From NCBI RefSeq assembly GCF_019097595.1, contig NC_080717.1, positions 24,344,376 to 24,408,375 of the forward strand: DNA of 64,000 bases, written 5' to 3'. The stretch is from Hemibagrus wyckioides. Its lineage: Eukaryota > Chordata > Actinopteri > Siluriformes > Bagridae. Positions 22,649-34,204 of the stretch are shown in pieces. The position numbers and the translations under genes are program-made. Position 1 is the first letter of the stretch. Each line of letters starts with the position of its first letter. A model generated the notes under the pieces. That model was not told the DNA's origin, searched no databases, and worked only from the letters and a program-made list of their open reading frames with translations.

Positions 22649-24089
22649 CTTGTAATAACACATTTGTATGTGTAGTCATCAGCTATGTGGATATGAGCTA
22701 ATAATACTGTACGTAATATATCATGCAACAGGTAAGATGCAGTAATTATCTAGTATTTGTGGACTACTTAGGTTGGTTTTTTTCCCTGATTCTGTTGGAA
22801 AAAACCCCAAAACAAAACAGGTGAAAGCGAACCTGCTCGGTAACAGCAACAGAGAACATGCGAGACAAGGACTTCCTGTTGTGTTCTGTTACATTCCGTG
22901 TGTTATTTGTAGAAGGATGAAGAGAAAATGTGATGCTTGTAGAAGAACTGGAAGGTCAGAGTCCGGTATTTTCACTTTCTCACTCTGGGTTTTTCTCTCG
23001 CTCAGTTTCAGGCTGGAGGTCTGGTGTATTCTGGTGATGGTCCAGGTTTTTAAACAGAAGATGTGGATAGACGTCGCGCTTGTAGCTCACTATAGAGAAC
23101 AAAATGTGCAAAAACATGTTGCTAAATTGTAGGACATAGTTCCACATATTGACTCAGTTAAAGCTAATAACAGACTGTAAATGTGTGTATAATAGAGACT
23201 AAATAACGAATAATGCCAAAACTAATAAAGTTACCTAAAAAGTCTTTTAAAGAGCTTTTTAAAAAAGAAAAAAAAAGGAAACAGAAAACATGGTTTTATT
23301 TATTTTATTGCTTTTTATTTAATAAACAAATCATGAAACAATTCACATTAAAAATTCCTAAACATTTACAATAATTAATAATTACAGTTATCATATATAA
23401 TACAATTATAGAAAATAATGTTTCCTGTTTTTACTATCAGAAAAATTCACATTTACTAAAACATAATATAAAATAATATAATATATATATTTTAAACCAC
23501 AATAAATACACCCTGTAACTGTAGCAACAGTCTTAGCTAACATCAGCTGTCCTAGCCTAGCATACTCACATTAGTTGGCAGTGAAAATCCCTTAAAGTGA
23601 CACATTTATTTTTATAACATTTTACCTTTTTTCCCCATTCAAATTTTCTCTCATTCAGAGGAAGACTCGTTTTTTAGACACTTTGTCCTTGGTGTTTGTT
23701 TTCCTTACTTAACCCTCCAAACTTAAAAGCTTGACGAAACCTTTTGAAGCCAAAACAAGACCAAGAGCTGTTTAAAAGACGCCCGAATGATGCAATTCGT
23801 CCCACGATGCATTCTTTTTAGCGCAGAGAGAAAATAATGAATATTATAGGGCTAGTTATTTTCATTTATTTCATCATTTGTTTATGAACTCATGTTTATA
23901 AACAGGCTGAAGTGCTTTTCTGACGGCTTTAAAAACTGCTTTAATTTTTATGTTACATTTTTAATTTTCTATCAAAGAGACTGAAAACAAACTTTAACTG
24001 CATCCACAAGTGTGAAAGTGTGAAAGTGTGGATCAGTAATAACTTAATAATAAGAACTTAACCAATAATAACAGAATGAGCTCACTGTA
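22649..24089. other. Unique AT-rich spacer, no gene seen
   Basis: Contains A-rich and AT-rich stretches (about 23260-23500). No exon, RNA or repeat family recognised. Confidence 0.5.
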
Positions 24090-24170
24090 TGACCTGCATT
24101 TGCATGCTGGAATCTGATTGGCTGCTACATTTTATGACACAACAACACTCTTGTAAACATTAACTGCAAA
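24090..24170. repeat. Dispersed repeat copy (TGATTGGCTG module)
   Basis: GCATTTGCATGCTGGAATCTGATTGGCTG-like sequence followed by CAACAACACTC and GTAAACATTAAC is matched by a second copy at about 25136-25210 in the same orientation. Confidence 0.5.
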
Positions 24171-24194
24171 AAAGAATGAAACATTTTCATATCA

Positions 24195-24197
<3 letters not shown>

Positions 24198-24232
<35 letters not shown>

Positions 24233-24269
24233 TTCTCTTTATTCTCTCTATCTCTCTCTCTCCCTTTCT

Positions 24270-24324
<55 letters not shown>

Positions 24325-24335
24325 CCCTCCCTCTT

Positions 24336-24373
<38 letters not shown>

Positions 24374-24415
24374 TCTCTCTCTCCCTTCTCTCTCTTTCTC
24401 CCCCCCCCGTCTCTC
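24198..24415. repeat. (CT)n-rich tract
   Basis: About 220 bp of CT repeats with CCCTTTCTC and TTATTCTCTC interruptions that recur, so part of it is a minisatellite of CT blocks. It is a long homopyrimidine strand. Confidence 0.95.
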
Positions 24416-24439
24416 TGTTGATCTTCCCCGAGGTCACCA

Positions 24440-24720
24440 GATGAACAGATGTGTGTTAGAGTCTGCAGTGTGGAGTGTTACAGTGCTTCGTCTCTCCTGC
24501 TGCTTCATTATATCTCATCAACACACTTCCCCCGATTCCCTCACCAACACGAGCGAGCTAATCTCTTTACTAAGTTATCTTCATATTTCGATCTTTTTAT
24601 TCATTAAAGCTTCACGCTCTCGAAGGAAGTCCCGCCGCTTAACAACAAAGGGCCAATTGTCTCTTCGTTATCTTTCATGCCTTCATTGAAAAACAGTCAA
24701 ATAGAGGGTTATTTTCCCTT
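24440..24720. other. Candidate conserved non-coding island
   Basis: Non-repetitive, moderate GC, and contains AACAACAAAGGGCCAATTG (about 24643), where AACAAAGG and CCAATTGT resemble SOX-type HMG-box sites. No reading frame is convincing. Conservation is unproven. Confidence 0.25.
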
Positions 24721-24954
24721 ATTGAGCTTTTTATTCCTCTTCCTTCACATCAACTTACCAACAATTAAACCAGTAAAGAACGACATCAGACTTTTTTATC
24801 CGATCTGCAAGACCAGCTAGTTCCTGTTCTCACTTACATTACAGCAGCTGTAAATACTCTCCTTATTTCTATTTATTAACGTTAACCAAAACAACAACAA
24901 CAGCAACAAAATTTAAGAGAAATCAGTTCATCAGCAGAGTTTCTGCTATGTCCT

Positions 24955-25215
24955 TGTAAATGACCCGTTGCTATAGAAACAATAATGTATTAATAAGAAG
25001 TAATGCATTAATATAGATCAGAGCTACGGTCAGAGCCGCCCTTATAGACAATTACTCCACAGTGCTATTTATTGATTTTGATTTTTTTTTTTTTCCAGAA
25101 GATTTTTTGTCACCCTAGTGAATCTGAAAGTTTAGCCAGTATTTACATACTGGAATATGATTGGCTGTTATGTTCTGTGATGCAATAACACTCAGACTTA
25201 CAACATTAACAGAAA
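24955..25215 (+). repeat. Dispersed repeat copy (GTTGCTATAGAAAC family)
   Basis: GTTGCTATAGAAAC, ATAATGTATTAATA and a block around CAGAGCYG at 24967-25050 match 26670-26760 in the same order. The downstream TACTGGAATATGATTGGCTG block (25147) matches 24106-24130. Confidence 0.6.
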
Positions 25216-25630
25216 TTTTCAGCTAAAAACAGTTCAGTTAAATGTCAGGCTTTGTTGGCACATACGGGGTGATTTGTACGGCAGGCGATAAAAAACCTTT
25301 TTGTTATTTAACAAAGAAAATCGGATCATTCTAACGTCTGATTGCGTTTCAGCTCTCTGGCTTCAGGATCGAATGAAACGGATCACTGGCATGTTCAGAT
25401 ATGGGATGTAATCATCCACCTGTAGTCAGGAAAACTGATCTCCGGTGTAATTGAGTTTCACTGTAACGTAGCGGGTGGTGACGCGCCAGCGGCTAGCAGC
25501 AACAGTTAGCATCAGCAGTTAATGCGGTGGTTATTTATCCAGTGTCTGTGTGGTTAACAGGTTATTGTTTTAATATCATGTTGTGAGGTTTCCACTGTAG
25601 ACTCAATCTTTTATTCTCAGCTGAAGCACA

Positions 25631-25661
<31 letters not shown>

Positions 25662-25998
25662 GGGTCCTGTCTCTTTGTGTAAATCTTTAAAGCCACTCTA
25701 AAGCTTATCGTCTCATCTCACGCATTCGCTGAAGCGAATCGGCGTCACATCTCAAATCGATCCTCACGGGGCATCTCACTCTCCGTCTGGCCTCGTCTGT
25801 CCATCTCTCCTGTCTCACCACTTTCCTGTCTGCCTCTCATCACTCTGTCCATTTCTCTCTCTCTATTTCTCTCTCTCTTGGTAAATAGATCAGTCCACAG
25901 CTTCCCGTTTCCACACATTTAGTTTAGTCAATCTTTTTTAGAAAGACAGTGGTGAGGTTTGTGCTGAGAAATCTTACTCATAATAATAACAACACACT
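25216..25998. other. Unique spacer with (TG)n at 25629-25660
   Basis: No gene seen. It includes a perfect TG run and a CT run near 25855-25880. Confidence 0.5.
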
Positions 25999-26575
25999 GA
26001 CAGTCCATGCCTCCTTCACTGAGACAGACAGCACACAGGCCACGCCTCCTTCACTGAGACAAACAGCACACAGGCCACGCCTCCTTCACTTAGACAGACA
26101 GCACACAGGCCATGCCTCCTTCACTGAGACAGACAGCACACAGGCCACGCCTCCTTCACTGAGACTGACAGATACACAGCCCACTCCTCCTTTGCTGAGA
26201 CAGACAGATACACAGGCCACTCCTCCTTCACTGAGACTGACAGCACACCGTCCACCCCTCTTTTATTGAGCCTGACAGAGACACAGGCCACGCCTCCTTC
26301 ACTGAGACTGACAGATAGACAGGCCATGCTTCCTTCACTGAGACAGACAGCACACAGGCCACGCCCCCTTCATTGAGCCTGACAGAGACACAGGCCACAC
26401 CTCCTTCACTGAGACTGACAGATACACAGGCCACGCCTCCTTCACTGAGACTGACAGATAAACAGGCCACTCCTCCTTCACTGAGACTGACAGATACACA
26501 GGCCACGCCTCCTTCACTGAGACTGACAGATAAACAGGCCACTCCTCCTTCACTGAGACTGACAGCACAGCAGCT
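25999..26575. repeat. 35/36-bp minisatellite array
   Basis: About 16 copies of CACAGGCCACGCCTCCTTCA + CTGAGACTGACAGATA. Variants carry ACAGACAGCA (35 bp) or ACTGACAGATA (36 bp), and two units have TTGAGCCTGACAGA. The unit contains CCACGCCTCC and CCACTCCTCC, GC-box-like words. The 36-bp units keep one frame open (Leu-Thr-Asp-Thr-Gln-Ala-Thr-Pro-Pro-Ser-Leu-Arg repeated), but the 35-bp units break phase and no gene is inferred. Confidence 0.95.
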
Positions 26576-26579
26576 TAAA

Positions 26580-26765
26580 GTTACACTGCTTCAAGCTCTG
26601 ACACTGGAGACTCCTTCCATACTTGACAACTAAACAAATAGTCCACTGTTCATGGCCCTGTGAATCAGCTGTTGCTATGGAAACGATAATGTATTCAATT
26701 GAGTGCATTAATATAAACCTGCGTTACTGTCAGAGCTGCTGTTAGAGAGAATTAATCAACACCTG
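26580..26765 (+). repeat. Dispersed repeat copy (GGAGTCTCCAGT family)
   Basis: CTGACACTGGAGACTCCTTCC (26598; reverse complement of the 16361 motif) is followed by GTTGCTATGGAAAC and ATAATGTATT, linking both modules of the family in one copy. Confidence 0.6.
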
Positions 26766-26841
26766 AGTCCAGAGCTCAGCACCTGGTTCTCCACTCGGCT
26801 ATGTGATTTCCCTCATTTAGATAAATAAACACATGGACAAG

Positions 26842-26890
26842 ATGTGTGTGTGTGTTTGCGTGTGTGTGTGCATGTGTGTGTGTGTGTGAA
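26842..26890. repeat. (TG)n microsatellite
   Basis: TG run interrupted by TTGCG and TGCA. Confidence 0.85.
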
Positions 26891-27349
26891 TGTGTTACTG
26901 AGATTTACTGTTTTAGCACAGCCAGTATGAGCTCAAGGTGGAGTCTCTCTTTCTCTCTCTCTCTCTCTCTCCACTCAGACTTGTTCATCACTCTCGCTCT
27001 TTCGCTCTCTGACAGCTGCATCACTGCGTCGATCAGAATTTCTCTTCAGATAATTGCTTGGCTCCCGGCGCTCGCTCCTGGTTTGGATAAAGACGGAGTG
27101 TTTAGATGAATGAGGTCTTTCACTCACTCCGTTTTTTTTCTTAGTTAAAAGAGGGAACACAGCTCAGATACAATCTTTGTGGGTGGGGCGAGTGACATTA
27201 ACCTTATGACTGGTGATTGACCTCAGATTAGCCCCACCCACTTTATAAGTAAAAGTAATCAGCGTTTCTGCTTTCTGAACCTCGTCAGCACCTTTAATCT
27301 TCACCTTGGTAAGGCTGAGTGTCATCTGTGATGCTGTTCAACTCGGTTA
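26891..27349. other. Unique spacer, no gene seen
   Basis: Includes a CT run at 26949-26972. No gene supported. Confidence 0.5.
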
Positions 27350-28080
27350 TGCCGAGTTCACACTGCACGACGGATCACGGTTGCCTTCACACTGCACGAC
27401 TATCTAGGGTAGCATTCAGTCTCTGCTGTGTTCACACTGTACGATGGATGGGTGACAGGAGGTTTCACACTGCAGGAAGAATCACAGAGAACTCTGTCTG
27501 GTCCACAAACTGCGTTTCACAACCGAACATACGTGATAATAATATGGAAATAACGCAAGATCACACGTGATGTCAGAGTTCTCGGACAAGACTGTAAATG
27601 GAACCCCGATCCAAATGGTCAGTGCAGGGAACAGGATTGTGCATTTTGCATAACTGACCAAATGAAGTGCTGCTGCTGATGCGGCTGGTCAAGCAAATGT
27701 TTCTGCTTTATTTCTGTTTCATGCTATTGTAAAGCGTATTCATTCTGATATAACTATATTTCAGGCATTTTTTTCTCATAAAAACCTATAAACTCTATTA
27801 AACTATAATATTGTACTCCAACCGAAGCCATGCTTGATATTGTGGACTATAACTCCTCCCCGAACTGCCCACTGCCCTGTATCTCGCTGTCTCATTGGCT
27901 GTAGGTCATCGCCGAGGTGTTTTTCAGTCAGAGCTCCTTTCACACTGCACGGTTTTGAGTCGCCGACAGGTCCAGATATTTAGCATGCCAAACATTTCAC
28001 GGCATCGGCGACTCTCCCAGGCATTATGTGCTCAAATTGTCGTGTAAATAATTTCACACTCAGCTCTACGGCGGTGTTTG
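27350..28080. mobile_element. Probable non-autonomous DNA transposon remnants (hAT-like)
   Basis: TTCACACTGCACGA-type sequence occurs at about 27357, 27387, 27430, 27463 and 27936. TTCACACTGCACG motifs are common at the ends of widespread non-autonomous fish transposons. The GC-rich part 27930-28080 (GAGTCGCCGACAGG and CATCGGCGACTC, an inverted pair) is consistent with a palindromic MITE-like element nested in an older copy. No transposase is present. Boundaries and class are tentative. Confidence 0.45.
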
Positions 28081-28194
28081 AACTTCGCCTGGGGGAGTGT
28101 TTGAAGTGAAATAAAATCATCAAAAGCAACAAACAGATTTCTCAACTAGGTCACTCCCAAGAACACCTGTAGCACTAATAAATATCAAGGTTAC

Positions 28195-28275
28195 ATGAGT
28201 GCTGATGAGTTCTGGACTCTGATTGGTCAGAAGGTGTTGATTAGTTCTCTATAACAGCAGTAGTGCAGCTTGTTT
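28195..28275. repeat. Dispersed repeat fragment (GATTGGTCAGAAGG)
   Basis: TTCTGGACTCTGATTGGTCAG followed by TTAGTTCTCTATAACAGCAG is the inverse-oriented relative of 40315-40345 (TGACCAATCAGAATCCAGAA). Confidence 0.5.
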
Positions 28276-29000
28276 TCATTAATGTTATTGTTTCTTTAGC
28301 AAAACCTCATTCACAGGGACGTGTACAGCAGATGGCCGTGGCCTGTCAAGAGTTTTAAAGCTAACTAGTTAAACATTCATGATTCTACATGTCCATGCTG
28401 CTACTTCGTTCTCAGATTAGATCAGATTACATCAGAAAAGCGAGAGAACTGTATTAGCCATTAGCTACTCTGACCAGAAAGCCCAGCGATCTCTGCTCCT
28501 TCCTTTCAAGCTTCATAGCATCTCTGTAGACGTTTAACGAGAGCTTGTATATGACAAGATCCAATGAAAACATGATTCTTTAAATGGTATATAGATTGTG
28601 AGCAAGGAACATCTGAGGAACGTCGAGGCTCTAGTCTGGATTTCCCAGGTATGCAGTGAATCATGAATCACATGATGTTTTATACCTTTTTTATTGTCCT
28701 GTGGTCATTTCTACACCCACCTCAGCACCTCGAGCAGAAAACACAGCCACAAAACAGAATTCTGTGGAATCATCGGCGAGAGCAGTGAGACTGTTTTATA
28801 TCTCAGCGATGTCTCACCATGAGGACGAGCGCTTGCCGTCCCGGGAGAAACAGCTCCACGCTACACCTCTCTAGGTTTATTCCCTCGCTTTCTGAAAGCC
28901 TGCTGAGGGACAGATGTTTCACTCCAGTGCTCATTTTCAGCCCGAGTCATATAGTTTTATCCATTTATTCTGACCTAGTTTCTGAGCCAACAGGAGGTCT

Positions 29001-29002
<2 letters not shown>
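28276..29002. other. Unique spacer, no gene seen
   Basis: No supported exon; a 72-codon frame near 28656 lacks any splice or domain support. Confidence 0.5.

Positions 29003-29032
<30 letters not shown>
29003..29032. repeat. (GA)n microsatellite
   Basis: About 14 GA units followed by GGGGAGGGGGG. Confidence 0.9.
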
Positions 29033-29034
<2 letters not shown>

Positions 29035-29231
29035 AGGGGGGGATGGATGGAGTAGGTGGAGGAGAGCGTGGATGAGGTATCAGTGTGTAATATCATTTTC
29101 AGTGATGCGACGCTGTATGAATATTTAAAAGGGTCTTGAAGTCGAGCCACAACACAAACCAAACCTCCAAAGGGATCTGCTCTGAAAAAAATAATGCAGC
29201 TTCACGTGGCTGCAGATCATCTTGCATATTG

Positions 29232-29233
<2 letters not shown>

Positions 29234-29317
<84 letters not shown>

Positions 29318-29342
29318 TGAATTAATTATTATTATTATTATT

Positions 29343-29377
<35 letters not shown>

Positions 29378-29422
29378 TATTATTATTGTTGTTATATGTT
29401 TATTTATTTATTTATTTATTTT
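29234..29422. repeat. Compound (TA)n-(TTA)n-(ATC)n-(TTTA)n tract
   Basis: A near-perfect 78-bp TA run is followed by ATT units, about 12 CAT/ATC units, ATT units again and TTTA units. The self-complementary TA run can form a cruciform. Confidence 0.95.
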
Positions 29423-31020
29423 TATATTAAAAACAAGGGAGATTTAAAACACTGCTTACACTCAGGAAACCTCCTCATCTCTATAGATGCTACAAACACT
29501 ACGCTTTTTTATTTCAGGTTTAAAGAAGACATTTTTTTCTCATCATTTTTCCTTTCAGCCTTTCGTCCAGCGAAACGTTTCCTCACTCATCCTGCTAGTA
29601 TTGTACTGAAGGATAGATTATTCTGATACATAATGAACACGGCTTATAATGAATAGAAATCTGTGCTGTTTTAATCAATCCATTCTCGAAATTTCATTCT
29701 ATTGAGTTATTCTCATCCCAGTATTTAATAATAAGCGTATAATAATAAACAAACCCGAGGCAGTAAAGTTCATTAAAGTAAAATAAAAGCTTTGTTAATG
29801 AGTGTAATGATGCAAACAGGTCACATAACAGTGATGTAATATAGAGTAATTTAGACAGTGAATAAGTCCACTGCTTTTAATTTTAATAAATAAGATTAAA
29901 ACATTTTGTAGAAATATATTAATAGGAATTGAAACTAAACAACTGGTGTTAAAGTCTGACATAAATAAAAAAATAAAATACAAATAAAAATATATCATAA
30001 AAATATTTCAAAGGTATGACTGTAGTATGAATAATTAATTTATTAATTTAGTATTAAATATGTCATGAACATTAATTTAGTATTAATATTCTATAATTAT
30101 ATGAAAGAATAAATATAGTATATATATTTATTGTTAAGAATAATATTAATATAATTGAAAAACTGTTTATGAGGTAAACTGAGATGTCTAGTGGGATTAG
30201 GCAGGAGTGTTTTGGATTTACTTTATGGAAGAGGATGGCGTCCTATAAAACGTCTCTTTGAGATGGTATCAGGTGATGACCTCATACCCTGGCGGTGATG
30301 ACATCATGACAGGAGCTCTTAGTCAAGATAGAGATCTGATTTGCCCTCATAAAACTTTCAGGTCCTCATCTGTTCCTCAGCGCACCGTGATTGCGTCAGA
30401 ATCAGACGCCGCGGGTCGGATGGCTTGGGTCCGAGCTTCTGCGGGGAAACTGGGCTTCAACAATGGACAGAGAAGTGCAGAGAAACTCTTCATCCATAAT
30501 TGATGCTTTATCAGTCTCTCTCTCTCTCTCTTTCTCTCCAGCGAGACGATAAGCCTGATAGTCTCCAACGGATCAGATGTTCTTCTCCACATTACAACTT
30601 CTCCTCATCTCTCCTGTCAAAGTCCACTTTCACAACATAAAGAATGAGTGCACTTTAGTGAGCCGTACATTAGCCTGGTCTCCTTCGGACACAGAGACTC
30701 GAGGACTCGTGTCAGTGTCTCCGTCACTTGAATACAAATTCAAGACAAGCTCCAAAATAACACCATAACAGCTTGTTTTAACAGCTAATGGATGCTATTT
30801 CCCTCAAAAATAATAATGATAATAATAATGACAAAAACATGACACCTTCAACACCAGAAAAAGTTTTTTGAGTACAAAAGAATCTGATCTGATGTTTGTG
30901 ATGTAATTATGAGATTATTATAAATTAAACAGAAGATTATTTAGTCTTTTTTCCTTAAAGGCTTTTACACATTTCAAAGATAACTGAGCTTCTTTGTAGA
31001 AAAAATTCTTACAAAAATAA
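29423..31020. other. AT-rich spacer with one GC-richer island
   Basis: No gene seen. The island 30365-30600 is non-repetitive apart from a CT run at 30509-30537 and contains AACAATGGACAG, a SOX-like ACAATGG word. It is a candidate conserved non-coding element, unproven. Confidence 0.3.
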
Positions 31021-31109
31021 AATAATAATAATAATAATAATAATAACAGAACAAGACTTTTTAAAATGATTGTTTTATAATAGTGTTTTAAGCTTAATGT
31101 TTAAAAATA

Positions 31110-31932
31110 CAGTAATACCTTGACTTACGAGTTTAATTGGTTCTGTGACCGAGCTTGTAACTCAATTTGCTCGTATATGAAATCAAATTTCTCCATTAAA
31201 ATGAATTGAAATGCTATTAATCCGTTCCAGCCCCCCAAAAACCACACCAATTTTTTTTTGTTACATGTTTTTTTAAATAAGAAAAATGTACTTTATAAAT
31301 AACAAATAATGTATAAAACAATAATAATACATAATAAAAGAGAATGTAAAGAAATAAACTGGTTTTATTAAGTGTATTTACGTTGAAGATCAGACAAAGA
31401 TGCTAGCGGAGGTGGGAGGAGATTGGCGGAGGAGATTGGCGGAGGAGATAGGCGGAGTTATTCATTTCGTGCTCTATCGCTTAACGTAACTTACTCGCTA
31501 CACACTTAATGCTACAATTAATTGCTAAATTTAACTTACACACTATGCTACACTTTATCGCTAAACTTAATTGCTAATTTTTTTTCACTTCACTTCATCA
31601 TCTTCTTCACTGACTTTTGCCACACTTTCCTCGCTTTCACTTGCAGGGCGTTTCAATAAAAACCTGTCCAGGGAGGTTTGTTTCTTCCTCCCTTTCAAAA
31701 TGTTTGGAAAATAAGTGAGGCAAGTGTCATTACACAGCGCCAACGCACGACCTGGAGAGATAACCACGTGAACTGACCGCTCGCTGGGCGACCGAGTGGC
31801 GGGTGGCGTAAGCTCGCTCGCTCGTAACTCAGATCTCGGCTTGTATCTTAAAGCAAAAAATCGACCGAGCGACGGCTCGTATCTCTGAAAACTCGTAAGT
31901 TGAGTCACTCGTAAGTGTGCAAGGTTTCACTG
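31110..31932 (-). mobile_element. Tigger/pogo-like DNA transposon deletion derivative
   Basis: Terminal inverted repeats CAGTAATACCTTG (31110) and CAAGGTTTCACTG (ending 31932) are flanked by TA on both sides (31108-31109 and 31933-31934), the target-site duplication expected for the Tc1/mariner-pogo superfamily. Subterminal CTTACGAGTTTAAT and ACTCGTAAGTTGAGT, and repeated 'ACGAG' words, match the widespread family with CAGTGGTACCTTG-like ends. The 823-bp length is far too short for an autonomous element. It keeps only the C-terminal coding tail on the minus strand, so it is an internally deleted, non-autonomous copy. Superfamily assignment rests on the ends and TA duplication. Confidence 0.8.
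31585..31740 (-). pseudogene. Transposase C-terminal tail remnant
   Basis: The last ~51 codons of a minus-strand frame contain FPNILKGRKKQTSLDRFL, then KRPASESEESVAK and an acidic EEDDEV end. A K-Q-T-S-L-D-R-F type tail is typical of the C-terminus of pogo/Tigger-type transposases, by recollection. The frame upstream of it (to 31908) reads through the inverted repeat and is not transposase, so an internal deletion joined the 5' leader to the 3' coding end. The catalytic DDD domain and DNA-binding domains are missing. Confidence 0.55.
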
Positions 31933-31934
31933 TA

Positions 31935-32903
31935 TATAAAACAAACAAAAAAAAAGAAAAGTCACAAGTTCATGCTTTTCAGTTTCGATAAGTTGAGAGG
32001 GATTTTAATTTTTTAAAGGTGTACAAAAGAACAAGTCTTCATCTATAACCTCACATTTTCATGCCACACCTTCTCAAACTGTGCAAGATCACCCACGAAC
32101 GTATAACATCGAAAGTATTGCGGATTTGATGAAAGAGAAAGCTGTTGTCAGATTATTCACCATGTTCAGCTGGTTCTTGTTTCTTCTGCTGCTGTATATC
32201 ACCATCGTTACTCGACCAAGCAGCAAATTTAACAGTTTGACATTTAAAGCGACTCCTATGGACATATTTAAAGCCAAAAATAAAAGTTCCCGTTGAAAAG
32301 CTTTCATTAAAACATTTAAACAGTGTCTGCAAAGTAATAAACAGAGGCTTTAATCTGGAGCAGTCCGTAAAAGTGGAGAGAATTGTCACCCTTTACCAAC
32401 AAAAAGGTCAATCTTGCTAGCATTGTGGTTTAAAACAGCGATAAAAGCATTAACAGCAACAGAGCCATGTAAAATTCTCCAGTACAAATCGCTTATGCTC
32501 TTCGGTGACTTATAAAGTGCTGTCCACTCCAGCCTACTGTCCCCTCCCCTAAACCAGTCCATTTTACTGTTTAAAGTGTTCTATTCAGAACTTTGACACA
32601 ACATCTGTACATTGCTTTGCTAGATGCTTTCCTTATACAATAACAATACAAAAACAAAACAATAACAATTTATCACTCAATTTAAAAACTCCTCTAAATT
32701 AGGCTTTAAAAAAGAGATTGGGTAAGTGGTCATTCACGTTCGGGTGTGTAGGTCCGTCTGAATGATCTCCAAGCTTTCTAATGTCCTCACCCGTGATGGT
32801 AGCTTTCCATTTTGTCAACAGCTGAGCCACTGTTCGAGTCGAATTCATTTTTATAGTGTCCTAGCAACTGACTCAGTGTCCGAAAGGTTAGGTCCAGAAA
32901 CAG

Positions 32904-32938
<35 letters not shown>

Positions 32939-33125
32939 GAGAACATGAAGGAAATGATCTCTAAGATGTTCCACTCCATTGTAGCTTCCGAATCTGCAAA
33001 ATGTTAATCGTTTAGGATAAAAATAAGATGAAACACAAAAAAATGCATTTAGTTATTACACAAAAAAAAATCTATTTTACATTCCAGATGTTTACATACT
33101 GTAAATTTCACCAGAATAACAGTAA
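31935..33125. other. Unique spacer with (GA)n at 32909-32935
   Basis: No exon supported. Overlapping 70-80-codon frames on both strands at 32.1-32.4 kb have no domain. Confidence 0.5.
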
Positions 33126-33441
33126 CCCAGATAACAAAATAGGTCTGGCCCAGATCTGGCCCACACAGTGCACTTACACTCAGCCCACATACCACAAAGA
33201 ATGACGGCCCTTTGGTGGCCCATATCTAGTTTTCCAAAGGTGGGCCAAACATGGGCCAGCACTGGACCACACCACATAAACCAAACCATAACCAGGCCAC
33301 ATCTGGCATGCCATCATATAAACAGTGCCATCATTGCCAGACCTGGTCCACATCTGGTTGACATACCACTTGCCATGCCAGAACTCAGCCGGCACTGCCG
33401 GCTTAATGCCAGATCTGACGCAGAACCATCTGCTATGTGGG
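33126..33441. mobile_element. MITE-like GGCCCA-rich interspersed repeat
   Basis: Rich in TGGCCCA/TGGGCCA, CATCTGG and CCAGATCTGG words, the hallmark of a common fish interspersed repeat. The ends form an imperfect inverted pair: CCCAGATAACAAAA at the left and, inverted, CCCACATAGCAGAT at the right. Length about 316 bp, no coding capacity. Target duplication unclear. Confidence 0.55.
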
Positions 33442-33719
33442 AATAATAAATGTACACAAATGAATTTGATGTCTGATCTTCTCACACCGAGGACGTCTGA
33501 GGGTCTCGTACATGGCTGTCACACAAGCTGCAAACCTTCACTGATGCTCTGGAAGGCAGCACCTTACAGAAAGAGCCCGGGGGTGTGTACAGGAACTTTT
33601 GTACAGGATGATCAGTGTCTTCTGGGAAGCATGAATGCCACATAGAGCTTCTGTGGGAATGGAGTCAAAGATGCAGAAGATGCTGGAAGAGTAAAGAGCG
33701 TCATGAAGGACCTGGAGGT

Positions 33720-33761
<42 letters not shown>

Positions 33762-34204
33762 AAGAGAGAGAGAGAACATAGAGAGAGTTATAAACTCTGT
33801 GAGGTTTAGCAGTTGTATGTAGCTTGACTGTTTTTTTCTTTACTCGTCTTTGTAGCATTTGAACTTGTGTCCAATCAGACGGCAGAATGCGTGATGATGT
33901 CAGCAGGATTGTGAAACATTAGCAGTAATCAGTGTCTTGGTGTTGAAGCATGGTGTAATTGAAAGTGAGTAATGGAGGCCAGCGGCTGTTACCTCAGTGA
34001 CATCGGGTTAAACCGAGCCACAGATGTTCTCCAGGTGGTGCGAGATGAAGGTAGAGAGGCTCAGGAAGAAAAATGACCTGGAAAATCGGAGCTGTTAGTG
34101 AAGGACGGAGCAGGAAAAAGGCTGCGCTGACACAGCCATGCTAAATCCCTGAGAAATTACTGCAAGACTGCACCATGTAATTACATCTGTTACTCACGAA
34201 TATG
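33442..34204. other. Unique spacer with (GA)n at 33721-33775
   Basis: No gene supported; the GA run is about 45 bp with an AATAAA interruption. Confidence 0.5.

Noticed and set aside
22372..22701. Small frames on both strands in the LTR
   Set aside because: They cross LTR control sequence and its boundary; nothing resembles a retroviral or host protein.
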